Below are positions 21,360-32,946 of a DNA stretch of 37,546 bases, piece by piece. The DNA is taken from assembly GCA_003427395.1 (NCBI GenBank), contig BFEA01000043.1:4564696-4602241 (forward strand). The letters run 5' to 3'. Position 1 is the first letter of the stretch. Each line of letters begins with the position of its first letter. The stretch comes from Chara braunii (taxonomy: Eukaryota; Streptophyta; Charophyceae; Charales; Characeae). A program made the translations under genes and the position numbers. Below the pieces are notes generated by a model that was given only the letters and a program-made list of their open reading frames with translations, did no database searches and was not told the DNA's origin.

Positions 21360-21675
21360 AATCAGAAAAAGGAGATTGACTAACTCGAAGATGAAAATGA
21401 TGACAGGTATAATACCCTTGCTCTGTACCGTTGTCAGAGAAGGTGAAAGTCACCAACAAGCAATGTTTTACCACATACAATTGTAATATAATATCGTACC
21501 CCAAGTTCACAGAGTCACTTGCGACGAAGATGGCATTCACGAGAGCAGCCTGTCCGTATTCAAGAGGATTACCGTTGACATCAGTCGAAGGAGCGACATT
21601 CACGAGAGCAGCCTGTCCGTATTCAAGAGGATTACCGTTGACGTCAGCCGAAGGAGCAACTTGGCTCGACTCTCA
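21360..21675 (-). CDS. Candidate exon with 21-residue tandem duplication
   Basis: On minus a frame runs from a TGA near 21675 to 21349 without an internal stop. It carries VAPSADVNGNPLEYGQAALV, then the same 21-residue unit again with A changed to T, then NAIFVASDSVNLGYDIILQ. The duplicated unit is 63 bp (21597-21659 against 21534-21596), so the frame is kept. A possible donor follows at about 21436 (ACG then GTACAG), and a possible acceptor with a pyrimidine tract, TTCTGATTGCAG, ends at about 21360. The composition looks like real protein more than other frames nearby. I do not recognise the family; a beta-rich secreted protein is one guess. No start codon is visible. Confidence 0.35.
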
Positions 21676-21699
21676 TTTGACATCCCCCTCTCTATAGAT

Positions 21700-22431
21700 A
21701 TGAGCACGTGTTTTTCTCCCCTTCTGTTCGTCACTGAGAATGCGCGCCCCTCACACTTGATGTGATGCTGCACGCATGCCCCCGATCTCGCGGACTTGTC
21801 CCTCTGCGCCTCTCTCATGCATACCATTCTCGCGCTGACCTCCTTTTGTCCTCCCCTCTCTCACGCTCAAGGGTATCATGGCCTAGCCCGTCCACGCGTA
21901 ACTACCTCGTGGCCTTGCGCACCAGTAAGCGATCCCTTTTCTTCTCATGAATGGCCAAGTCGACTGTCCCCAGCGGCCAGTAGCAGCCCCGTGGACTTCA
22001 GTTGGATGCTTCTTTCGCAGCTCTTGGACCACCGCTACTCACTTCCGCTCGCCGTATCGTATGAGGTAGCAACCGAGGGGGGAAAGTTGACATCAACGGA
22101 AATCTCTCCTCCCTCTCCAAGAATGTCTGACCTCTCTCTCTTTCATTTGTGCCCTCCCCCCTTCTTTACCGCGCGGCTGACCACGCGTACTCAACCGTCT
22201 CGCTATCTCAGCCCCTGCGCTGGGCTGAACTGGCCTCCGGGCCGTCCTCTACGGATTCGGCCGGCGGATGCTCTCTCCGCCACTGCTCCAGCCCATGCCA
22301 CGACCGTGTCTGCGCGTCACTAGCCTCAGACTCCACGTCTGAATCCCGGTCCAGTTCCTATTGCTCCCGCTTGGTTGTGCTCGTCGACGTTTCTTCTTCA
22401 TGGTAAGTTGCTATAACTTTTAGGTTCGCCG
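21700..22431. other. Pyrimidine-rich spacer, no supported gene
   Basis: A 175-codon plus frame (21796-22323) exists but is rich in Ser/Pro/Leu as expected for translated pyrimidine-rich DNA, and it has no domain features. I leave it unannotated. Confidence 0.45.
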
Positions 22432-22683
22432 TTACTCCATCCCTCCTGAATCTCGCTCGGCTCGATTGCGAGCCTCAGTGATCACACCCTGGACCTTCTT
22501 GTCCTCTCTCATCTCTTGCTCCTTTCCCCCGTAAATGCTAATCTTTAGTCTCGCCAAGCCGTCACTTTTACTGTAGCTCAGGCGCGCGTCCACAGTAGCC
22601 TCCTCTTCGCGCATCGGTTCCCAGCTCCAGTAGAATTTTAGATGGCCTAGCATATAGCCAAAGAGGCCATTGCTACGCGCCAT
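22432..22683 (-). CDS. Unrecognised small ORF
   Basis: The ATG at 22683 gives 83 residues starting MARSNGLFGYMLGHLKFYW, with a mixed, protein-like composition (SWEPMREEEATVDARLSY, then a charged C-terminus). It could be an exon of a lost gene or a remnant of a retroelement. No neighbour supports a function. I do not recognise it. Confidence 0.25.
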   Translation of the reverse strand: MARSNGLFGYMLGHLKFYWSWEPMREEEATVDARLSYSKSDGLARLKISIYGGKEQEMREDKKVQGVITEARNRAERDSGGME

Positions 22684-24059
22684 AGCCGCACTATTGACAG
22701 GTTCTGCACAACGTTAGGCCGACAACCTAAAGTAGTGCTCTCAAAGGCTTATAGTACTATCAAGCAACTAGCCGCAAACAGCGTTCTGGCTTTCAGGGTG
22801 GAGGGAGCGCCTGGCATCCACTAGCAATGAAGTGCACTCCACACATTCGTAGGGGAACTCAAGAACAACCTCCTTTTTATAGAGCGTAGATGTGTCGCGA
22901 TCCCTCTGCACTAATGAGAACTCAGATAATGGTTTAGAGTTCCAAGATTAGTAAAGTAAGAAAATTATATAATTTAAAAACATAGAAAAAAACGAAACTC
23001 AAAGGTCGGGGCACGAGCAGAGCTCTCGCAGCGTTACCATCGCTCCCTAATCCTTGCGATGTGTCAACGGGTTCAGCATGGTGGTCCCATAATGGGACAC
23101 CAACGGGCGTCCCTCCCTCCTTAAGACAGTTCATCGATCTACTGTCCTCGGGTGCCCGTGTCCAATGGTAAGGAGGGGGCTTATGACCATCCACGGGGGG
23201 TGATAGGCCTCCTACCAATGCGGTCGTGGGTCGCCCCTCTTTTGGGGTCCCACCACGAGACACTCACCCAACCAATCCAGCCTCAGGATGAAACGTGAAA
23301 GGTCGGGCCAATCTAGGTCATAAGACGGCGACCACAGTTCGAAATTGAACCGTTGGTCCCCGCGAAATGACAGGCCGGAAGGAAAGCCGTGTCTTAAGAA
23401 TCGAATAATAAGGAAAATTAATAATGATAATAATAATATTAATATTCAAAATCGGGAAGGTCAAGAGTCTATGATGTCATGATTACCCCGAACTAAAGCG
23501 AGAGCTCGGACCATCACACGAATCTGACGCATACTAATTTTTCTTCTTTCTCATATTTCCTTTTGTTTTTCTTTGCCCCCCTTTTCTCGTCCCTCTTCCT
23601 TTTAAAAACGACCTCTGCCCCGTACACCTAACCCATAACCTGACCAGAGCGCGACCGACGCGCAGTAGAAAGGATCGCGCCAGTCTATTTACTTTCGCGT
23701 CCTTGGGCGAGCCCGGCGGCTACCACGGCCACACGCCGGTAGTGCTCTACTGTACAGCAGGGCGCCGAGCCTGCGTGGACCAAAGGGGAGTCCAGTGGCT
23801 CACCCCCCTTCCTTTTTTGCAGGGGCAAGCACCAACAAAACCGGTCCACGTCAGGGCACAACTCAGGTATACCAATAGAGCCGCGGAGGTTCGAAAACAG
23901 TCCAACGAGTCGCGGGCATCGGGACAAGGGACTGGTACTGAGCAGGAACTTGGCACATAAAGGAGGGTCGGGACACCACGCCCTGCTACAGCGTGCCCAT
24001 CTCTACGTACCGCTCGGTCGCACGCATGCGCGCAGGCAAGAGAGACCGAGAGAGGGAGG

Positions 24060-24122
<63 letters not shown>

Positions 24123-26084
24123 GTTTGGATTGATTGTTGCCTTCATCAATCATGGATTTCCGAGTCTGGTTTTTGTTGTCTGTACATTGTGTGGACACGG
24201 GTCGCCAATCCTTCCTTTATTCGTCCTTCCTTCCTTTCTTCGTCCTTCCTTCATTTCTGTCTGTACACTGTGTGGACACGTGGAAATCGTCCTTCTCAGC
24301 GCGTCGAAACGAAACTAGCTTATGTGTTCATGATGCATTCACCAAAGCACATGAGAGCGTTGTCGAGCGCATCGGTCCGGCACCGCACGAGGCAGCGCGG
24401 GACCCTCCCGGCCGCGTCACGCAGGAGTTGGTTTAGATCCTTCGTCGCAAATTATACATGGAGCTTCCGCAAGCCGCTCCGGCCGAGTGCGCCAGCCATA
24501 CCTCCCGCGAGCCCCTATGATAGGATAGGGCCTACACGAGGCACGACTCACCTCCACCTTACGAGAGTTGTCACCTCCCTTCGGTGGGCGTATCCCCGCC
24601 GAGCTACCAGTCCACAGTACGAAAGCTGGTCAGTTGAAATCGCAAAGGTGGACCAGCCGAGGGCGTTTCTCGTTCGCTGTAGCATAGGGGGTACGCGCGG
24701 TATTACGCCTTTATCGAACCCGCACGCGAACCGACACATTGGGGAGGTTGAAGTCCCAAGCGCGACTCGTCGCCCGTCGACTAGGACGCATCCCACTCAC
24801 TGCGCGCAACGCCTCGCTAAAGCAAAACTAAAATAACTCTTACACACACATATAAGCAAAAGACAAAGCAACACACTCCTAGTCCCTTAAGTATCCAACC
24901 CATAACTGTTCAATGCAAAAATCGAGTAAGCGGCGCGTGCAAGACTTAATATAGAACCGCGCGGCTGTAGGACCTTCTCATATCGACTAACAATGCAGAC
25001 GTACGCAGGCGGTCGCAAAGATGGAACGCTAAGTAGCGCCCATAACCTTGTGGTCCTCGATAATAGTCAAGGGCCACCTTCGACACTCAAGTGTTGTCTG
25101 ACACGTGCCTTGAGGGGTTAATCTCTCGACGCTAGACAACCGCTCTGCGCAGTTGAAGACCACACCCTCTTCTGCACCCTGTGCAGAGTGGGTGGTACAC
25201 ACGTTCATACCTGTGGTGGCAGTCGTCTCTCATTGTCCTGGAGGCGGACTTCATCATCCAGGGTCTGGACAAGGTCAAGGGGTTTGACTTTGACGGCTGC
25301 CACGGACTACAATGTCCAACTATCAAAATCCAACAAGCAAAATCACTCAATCAATAAACATCCCAATATTCATGTATGAAATTATAAATCGAGACATAAC
25401 AAAAGAAAAGGAGATAAACCCATCAGGTATGCAGATCGTGCGTCACATGGTTGTCATTCTCACTGCCTCCAAAGTATGACCCAAATACCAAACTCCGAAA
25501 TACTAACCTGCATAAACCACAAGCACACACAATAGCCACATTGCCATACACCAATGTGGTCAACTTTACTGTCCTCTTTAACTCACACCACGCCTCACAC
25601 ACTCAAGCCCCAGTTATAGTCAAAATCTTCATAATTCCCACAAGTTCTTTATAATGGTCATTTAAAAGAAGTCCGGTAAAAACCCCCAAAGGAACATATC
25701 AATACTCAAGGCTAAGGCAATCAAGTTGAGGTACAGGTATAAGCAAAGTTGTGTCGTGAGCCGACGAGTCGGCGATCTACCAACCGACCTGTTGTCAGTG
25801 ATAACAGAAGATGATCCTTGTAAGATCAAGCTGAAACTTAATTCAAATCCTAGATCGAATGTCCAAAGAGGGTCTGTATCATAAGACAGGTCAACGCCCA
25901 AGCTAAATCGTCAATGTATGGAGATCAAATCCCCATGACACGTTTTCACTCAAGACTCATCTGTTAGCCAAGCCTAGGTCTACCTCTAAGTCAGTGCCCA
26001 AAAGAAAGGTAGGCCTATGGTAGAATGTTCCCCATACAGAGTGGATCGCCAAAGTCGTCACCTGTCAAAATATAATCTATCTCC
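22684..26084. other. Long stretch without a recognisable gene
   Basis: Contents seen: an (AAT)n-like tract at about 23406-23445; a (GA)n tract at about 24065-24116; a near-identical 22-bp direct repeat built on CTGTACA and TGTGTGGACACG at about 24178-24199 and 24260-24281 on either side of a TTCC-rich tract; and a hairpin at about 25166-25194 with TTCTGCAC facing GTGCAGAG. Frames above 100 codons here are compositionally biased and match no family I know. Confidence 0.5.
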
Positions 26085-26740
26085 TCTAAACTAAGAAAAT
26101 TTTGGCAGCGCTTCCCGTGAGAAAAGTGTCTTTCCATATTTATATCAGCCTAAATATAAAATTAAAAAAAAAAATTCAACCCTTCAAATTCAAATTTTGT
26201 CTAACTCCCTAAATTAGCAAAAATTTGGGCAGCACTTCCTTTAGAAAATGAAACTTCCCAGATTTTTACTAAGCTAGATATATAAAAATCAGACAAGTTG
26301 AACTTTTGAAAAGTTTGAGATTTTACTAACTCCTTGGATTTGTAGAAATTTCGGCAGCGCTTCCCGTATCGAAAGTAGCTTACTAAAATTTATACAAGCC
26401 AAGTTCATAATCTAAAATGACTTTGACTTTTCAAGGTCCAATTTTATCAAACTCCCTGAATTAGCAAAAATTTGGGCAGCACTCCCTTTAGAAAAGAAAC
26501 TTCTCAGATTTTTACCAAGTCAATTATGAAAGTCAGACAAACTGAACTCTGAAATGACAAAATTTGACTAACTCCTTGGTTTTGTAGAAATTTCAGCAGC
26601 TCTTCCCGTAGAGAAAGTGGCTTACCAAGATTTATATAAGACCAAGTATAACAATTGATCTCAGAAAATGCAGAAATTGACCTAAGTAAAAAAAAAATCA
26701 GCTAAAAAAATTTCGGAATTGAAACTAACTCCTATGGCTC
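26085..26740. repeat. Dimeric ~122-bp satellite array
   Basis: Monomers are marked by a GGCAGC core at 26104, 26228, 26353, 26475 and about 26595, with a decayed sixth near 26715. Spacings are 124, 125, 122, 120 and 120 bp. Odd units (A) read AGCGCTTCCCGT or close and continue into TTTATA; even units (B) read GCAGCACT followed by CCTTTAGAAAA and AGATTTTTAC. Units two apart resemble each other more than neighbours do, so the array is organised as a ~245-bp A-B dimer. It is non-coding. Confidence 0.75.
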
Positions 26741-26931
26741 TAGCACGTGCTGAGCAACTGAAGCAACTACCTATCCACTGAAACACAGACTAAATAGTGG
26801 CCTCACTCAGTCACATGAAGGCCAAACCACAAAGGTAAGTACCCTCACCATCCCCAAGTAAACTTGGCAGACAATAGTCCATAGTCTTTAAATGATTTAG
26901 CCCTTTATACCCAGCTTACTTAAGGCGTAAA

Positions 26932-27600
26932 GTCAGGCCACCTAAACTTATTTGACATGCCTAACTTAGCCAAGATATACACAAAACAGAGGGCACAACT
27001 AATTTTATCTTCTTTGGGCATATGACTAAACCATTTTATTCGCCCTGAACTGTTTAAATAGCCAAATTGTATATATCTTTCTGAACTTAATCTTCAAAGT
27101 GGGCGTAGGACTGAGCCATTCATCTTAGAAACCATGCTCAGTCGGCCCAAGTTACCTTTAGTTATACTCTGAATTATACTCTCTTTCGATTGTGATAAGC
27201 TATAGCCAGACCACCTTAACTTACAGAACAGTCTGACTCTCTGTCTGATTTGTTCCTCTCTGATTCAATTTGTGCGTGGCATTGGGCTAGACCGCCTGAA
27301 CTTACAGAACGGTCTGCCCTCTGTCAAGCTTTTTTTCTCATAATAAAACAGGAAGAGGCTGAGCCACCTAAGCTTATAGAACGACTTAGACCTCCTCGTT
27401 CAGAACCAAATAAACGGAAGAAACCCCAGAATAACCAAGGCAACCAAGACACCTGAACTTACAGAATGCACTTGGTCCCTGAAAAAGTCAATCACAATTA
27501 GCCCTCACAAGTCTGAGCAACCAGATCACCTATACTTATAGAATGATCTGATTCTCAATGCAAATCCACAGCACTAGGTCTCCCCAAACTTATGGGGACC
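26932..27600. repeat. Array of hairpins, conserved loop with differing arms
   Basis: A loop core close to CACCTNAACTTAYAGAAYG recurs, flanked each time by short arms that pair with each other but differ between copies. Arms: GTCAGGC/GCCTAAC (26932/26959, one mismatch), GACTGAGC/GCTCAGTC (27109/27136), CAGAC/GTCTG (27207/27231), AGACCG/CGGTCT (27289/27310), CTGAG/CTTAG (27359/27385, one G-T), ACCAAG/CTTGGT (27443/27471), CAGATCA/TGATCTG (27522/27544). A weaker TAAAC/GTTTA pair sits at 27027/27052, and a compact GGT..CCCC/GGGGACC hairpin with loop AAACTTAT at 27577-27600. Spacing in the second half is about 75-84 bp. No ORF covers the array. Confidence 0.7.
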
Positions 27601-29539
27601 CCCCCCAGCCTTGATAACCCAGTCAAACCTCACACAAAAACTGTTTCTCATCCTGCCCTTTCCCAGATGCAATCTCTCTTTACAATCTGCTTTCAGTCAA
27701 ACAATAAAACCTACGTTACCGAACGTACACGTACGGGGCCTTTCCGTACGAAACGTACAGATAGTATTTGTACGGGAACCTGTACGCCCCCGTACGACCC
27801 GAACGAAAAAAAAAAAAAAAAAAAAACAGTCATCCCAAAAATCTGAAAAAACTATATATGATGTAACATCCCAAAACAAGCAACATTTGCCTGATCACCA
27901 TCTGCAAATTTTTATTATAATTGGAGGAAAAAAATAAAAATAGTAAAAAAAAATTAAAAAGTCGTATGGGGTCTTGAGTACGAGTAGCGTACAAGAAATG
28001 AGTACAACTCGTACTCGTACGGGGGTGAGTACAAGTCGCAACGTAGAATAAAACTGAAACTGACTTTGCACAATCATTCCTTTACTTAGTCTGGATCGTG
28101 TCCTGAAAGTCAAACTGAAAGTCAAAATAGGGAGACAGGCAATATACTCAGTCAAACATAGTAATAAATACAAGTAGGGGCTATACTGGTTTTATAGAAG
28201 GAAAGTAATAGTTACCTTTCAATTCCCTACCTCTTGAACTACTCCTGAGTTCCGGCGGAGCTCCCACAATCGGTGGGCTGACTCCCCACAAAGTCTTGCT
28301 GCGGTCCTACGGGTTGCAACCCCGCCTGCCGCGCTCCTCTCAGAACAGGACTAGACTTAGAATAAGAAGGGCAGAAGGAGGAGATTTCATGCGCTCGAGA
28401 TACGGGAGGGGGACTGTCTCAACTTGCAGGAGAGGGCCTTGAAACCTTCATACGCCTGAGGGCCCCGCAATGGCGGCCAAAACAAATGTTGAACAACTCG
28501 ATCGACTGAAGTCAACTGTTGAACAGATCCTCCTGACGAACCCCAAGTCGCAGCAAAGACCATCTTCCAAATGAACCCATCTCCTTCCTCAATGAAACTC
28601 GGTCATTTTTCCTTCCCAACTATAGTGGCGTCCCTCCTCCTGACCAAAGTCACTTCTACTCAGTCTGCAAGGGTCATGTTCAAGCGCACTCCGCGAACTA
28701 CCCATGTGCCCAGCAGCAAGTCTCATGGCAGCGCACAATACCAAATACAAAATGCCTCAGTCCCACACTCAAAGATATCCAGTGAGTTGTTTGGCAGCCC
28801 CAAAAGGTATTCACCAAGGGACTGCATAACAGTAAAAATCAGTCGGACTCAGCGTTGAACCCCATAGACCGCAATAGGAGCATGGGGACCAGCAAGAATG
28901 CCAATATCAAGCTGCCATCTATCGACGCCTTAACACTCTCCTCAGTGTTTCCAGCCTCAGCCCCCAGTCAAGTGCGTGTAACCACAGAAAACACGGTGCT
29001 AACCATCGGTCAGAAGGCATTTACTCCCGTAGCTAGGCGGGAAGGCCTAATGCTGTAACAGAAAGCACTTCGACAGCTGAGTCTCAACCCCTTTTTCCCT
29101 TTGTTGCCAGTGCCTCCCGCATCTCTCCCCGTTTCATTTTCAGGGTGTGTGACCGCCGCCAAAACCAAGTATGTGCTCTTATACCAACACTCTAATCCCA
29201 TCTTCCTCTACTCGCTCACGCATGTGTACCTCCCTGCACACCTACGCTGCATATTTGCCCCCTTTTTATCTCGTCCTCCCTATCTCCACATCGTGCATCT
29301 GGCTTCACTAGCAGTCGGGTTCGTACAGGAGAACGCGCCTCTCTATTAAGTCTTCACTAGAGTGGTACGTCACGCACTTGCATCAGGTAAGTTTTCAACC
29401 CCCCCCCTCATGACTGGCCCCACGCTACCCCTATAGATAGCAGGGACAGAATCAGGGTGAATCTTCTGCCAGAATGCAGAGAGATTCACTGTGCCCCTGT
29501 GCAAAGGCTCCAGGGCGTCAACCACCCCACCTGGTAAGC

Positions 29540-29541
<2 letters not shown>
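27601..29541. other. Non-coding stretch with GTAC-rich palindromes
   Basis: At 27720-27805 and 27962-28040 the tetramer GTAC is very dense and forms hairpins such as CGTACGG facing CCGTACG, GAGTACGAGT (27975) facing ACTCGTACTC (28007), and GTACTC (28011) facing GAGTAC (28026). A 20-bp poly-A follows at about 27807. Short plus frames at 28571-29058 are not recognised and lack support. Confidence 0.45.
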
Positions 29542-29622
<81 letters not shown>

Positions 29623-29635
29623 CTCTCTCTCTCTC
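29542..29635. repeat. (CT)n microsatellite
   Basis: About 94 bp of CT dinucleotides with one interruption near 29620. It produces long Ser/Leu frames that are not genes. Confidence 0.95.
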
Positions 29636-31748
29636 CGAAGATCGTTAGAACGAGCCTAAATCGCTACGAATCTACCCCTATATCATGGTCCAATGCATTC
29701 AGTGCCTTGATCGTTTTACCTCGGCGCAACCTATTCGTCAGTTAACTCCTAACTTACTAACTGAGTACCCAAACTAACACGGCCATCGTATTCGCCCTAC
29801 GTCGAAACCTCCTCCCACCCGATTCCGTTGAGGAACGGGCAAGATACAGACTTCTTACTCCCGTTTTTCCTCCTTCCCGACACTCTCCACCATATCTCCA
29901 CGCAGCCACTCTTCCTCACACTGACTAATCTCCAAACTTTCTCCCTAATCCAACCACGAATTCGTGGTCGCCCTAGCCTAAAACCTCATTCTACCATCTC
30001 CCCTCGTCCGATTCCGTAAAGAATCGAGGGAGCTATCATCCTTCATCCTACCATCTTCTTCCTCGATTCATCGTTGCCATCTTCGACTATATCGCGCACC
30101 TCCTCTCCTAGTACCGCCTATTCTACTAACTTTTAGCAAGAACTAAATACGTTGTAGCGCTCGCGATGATCGAATATCCCCATATGGCTCTTTAGATCAC
30201 TCGATTCCGATAAGAATCGAGTGAGATAAGAAAATTTTGCCCCGCCATTCCTATTTTCTTCCATCTCCACCCCGAATGCATCTGGCGCGAAATGCGTCCA
30301 GATTCTTTTATTGGTTTTCTTGCATTTGATGCTTTCGGCTCGTTATCTCTCCGCCTGCTCTTGCTCCCTGCGCCCCGCCGTATATTACTGATAGCCCGAA
30401 CTCCCTGATGCTCCTTCGATTTTTCCTCCTGAAACCTCCCGAGGAAAACAACTACCTAATAGTTCGATCGGTCTTTTGCCCCTGCGCGCCGGTCCCACCA
30501 ACAGTCAGCAGACCCGCACGACTTCCTTTGCGTTGTGCCGCCCCACAGACTTCCGCTGTGCCACTCCCCGGCCTCCGCTGTGCCACTCCCTGGCCCTAGC
30601 GTCGGGTCGCACTGCAGCCAGCCTCCCATGTGACTCTGTGCTCCGCCCGATGCCTAGAGATATGCAGTTAGTCCCCCCACCCGAACGGCACCACGCAGAG
30701 ACTACTGGGACTCATGGGGGAGGGGACCGGAGGGGAGGAACAGTGGCTGGCCCCTCAAAGAAGCTCGGTCCTGATCTCATCGGCTGACCCCCGACCGGTA
30801 TCACCCACCTGTTGCAGCAGGTATCGCACATGCTGTTGGGTGCAACTCCTACACATTCCCTCATTGGAGGCTTGAGCACGAATGTGGCTGCTACGGGGTT
30901 CCCTATAATGCTACCAGGAGTAACTCCCGGCGCAGTCACGAACACGGTTTGTGACCCCGCTTTAGTCAATCCTGCAAATACAACATGCCCCACGAGACCT
31001 TACCGCAATCTGTAGCGTGAGGCTTGGTGACGGGGGTCGCGGTGCAGACCTTGGTGGTAGTAACAAATATTCAAATAAGAGTTTTGGAGGCCGAAAATGG
31101 GGGCGGGTTCCGTGGAAGCGGTGGCTGCAGCCTGTACCGCTGCAGGCCTCTGCCTGGCGCCCCTCGTGTGCAAGCAAGCTCACTACCACGTGGGATCCCG
31201 CAAACATGCTCACATTCAAGTCCCTCACAACAGATCGTGGCCGACGGACGGTGCGCCTGCGGCAACCCCCGTTACTCGACTTCCTCTCGCGTCGTGGGCC
31301 AACCCAAACGACGTGCACCCAAAGTTCTCGACTGCCATGTCGGCCATCCGTACCCAGCAATACCGTATCGGGGCCAGACGAGTCGGCCCCGACGTCGGTC
31401 TCGGAACCGTCCATCGAGTCAAAGCAATAAAAATAAAACTAAGCGTTGGAATAAAATAAAAATACTTAAGAATAAATATAAACTCGTGGACCACCGCGCC
31501 CGATTGCCCGCCGTCGTCGACGTACCGCTCGCGCCGTTCATCTGGGCGGAACACAACTCTCACCCGCAAGTGCGCCGTTAACTCCAGACGAGGTCGTACT
31601 GGCGTGACTTGTGAGAAACACGCCAAATACCCTTGTAAGGGTGTTTGGTACGACAACGCGGCGATGCAGTTCACAAGAAAACGGAAAATGAGCGATAGGC
31701 CATACTTTCAGTATTTGTATTCCCACTTTTTTTTTCTTTTTTTTTGTT
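29636..31748. other. No supported gene; possible retroelement debris
   Basis: A 22-bp tandem pair built on TCCGCTGTGCCACTCC lies at 30552-30595. A plus frame at 30812-31015 (QQVSHMLLGATPTHSLIGGL, then Pro/Gly/Thr-rich) resembles the flexible N-terminal part of a gag protein in style only. Several overlapping GC-rich frames up to 185 codons follow at 31017-31581 in different phases, so none can be preferred. I make no gene call here. Confidence 0.35.
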
Positions 31749-32400
31749 GGAATCGTCCCTTTCAATAGAACAATCAATCAGTCGGTGGTATGGAAGTTAT
31801 TGACTGGTCGCTTTTTTTTTTTTTTTCCGTAAATGATTGATTGATTAGTATGGATTTTTCTCTATATAACAATCAATCAATCGTACCTTTGGAATCAATC
31901 AATCGTCCCTTTTAGTAGGTTTCCCTTTGGAATTGTCCCTTTCAATAGAACAATCAATCAGTCGGTGGTATGGAAGTTATTGACTGGTCGCTTTTTTTTT
32001 TTTTTTCCGTAAATGATTGATTGATTAGTATGGATTTTTCTCTATATAACAATCAATCAATCGTACCTTTGGAATCAATCAATCGTCCCTTTTAGTAGGT
32101 TTCCCTTTGGAATTGTCCCTTTCAATAGAACAATCAATCAATCGTTGATATTGATTTATGGACTGGTCACTTTTTTTTTTATTGATTGATTACTACAGAT
32201 TTCCTTTTGAATAGAACATTCAATCAATCGTACTTTTGGAATCAACCAATCGACCATTTCAACAGCTTTCCCTTTGGAATCGTTCCTTTGAATACCACAA
32301 TCAATCACTCAGTGATATTGATTTATTGACTGGTCGGTTTTTTTTTTTTTTTTTTTTTGTCCGTTCATGGATTGATCGATTAGTACGGACCCAACGCCCC
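31749..32400. repeat. 180-bp tandem repeat with internal foldbacks
   Basis: Units start at about 31749, 31929, 32109 and 32276 with GGAATCGTCCCTTTCAATAG or a close variant. The first two are nearly identical (period 180), the third is diverged, and the fourth comes after only 167 bp. Each unit holds CAATCAATCA and ATTGATTGATTA, which are complementary, and a poly-T run. The near identity of the first two copies suggests recent duplication. Confidence 0.85.
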
Positions 32401-32906
32401 CACACCCCCTCTCCAAACCCATCTCACGTTGCCTGTTGTTCCCTCTCAATAAAATACTTGGTGATTTCAATTCGTTCCTTTTTTTTTTTTTCCGCTCCAA
32501 ACTCTGCAAAAACGTTTAAGGAAGTCGAGAACGACAAAAGCACATCACGCGAAAGTACATAACAAAAACGAAATATGTTGTCAATGAAGTTCAATTTGTC
32601 AAACGCAAATAAAACAAGTAAATCCACTCGCATGTCACAAATTTGAAACCCTATTGCAGAAAGCACACGCCGCATAGCTTCCTACAAAGGGACAGAATAC
32701 ATTGACATACAAATCACGTCTGTTTTAATTATACCGTCTTCCGCATAGGGAAAATTTGTGAAAATGCATGCCACATCATCTAACCATCAGCGTGCAATCA
32801 TTGATGACTTTCGCTGGCAAACGAAAGGATTGACTTGCACGATTTCTAAAAGACAGTGGGTGACTCTAAGTACAGTCCACCCCTAAACTAGCGAAACACC
32901 TACCCG

Positions 32907-32936
<30 letters not shown>
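32907..32936. repeat. Poly-C tract, 30 bp
   Basis: Thirty C in a row directly downstream of the transposase stop on minus, where it reads as poly-G. The length may be affected by sequencing. Confidence 0.9.
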
Positions 32937-32937
<1 letters not shown>

Positions 32938-32946
32938 AACACACCC

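Noticed and set aside
21796-22323. 175-codon plus frame
   Set aside because: Ser/Pro/Leu bias matches the pyrimidine-rich DNA and no domain pattern is visible.
26932-27600. CRISPR-like array, because of regular spacing
   Set aside because: The repeats are diverged, intervals vary, there are no cas genes and the setting is eukaryotic.
28571-29058. Two consecutive plus frames of 95 and 67 codons
   Set aside because: No domain features, no good start context and no support from neighbouring sequence.
30812-31015. Possible gag N-terminus of another retroelement
   Set aside because: The resemblance is only compositional; no capsid motif or zinc knuckle follows.
31017-31581. Overlapping GC-rich frames of 120-185 codons
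   Set aside because: Three phases and the opposite strand are all open, which points to GC-rich composition and not to coding.
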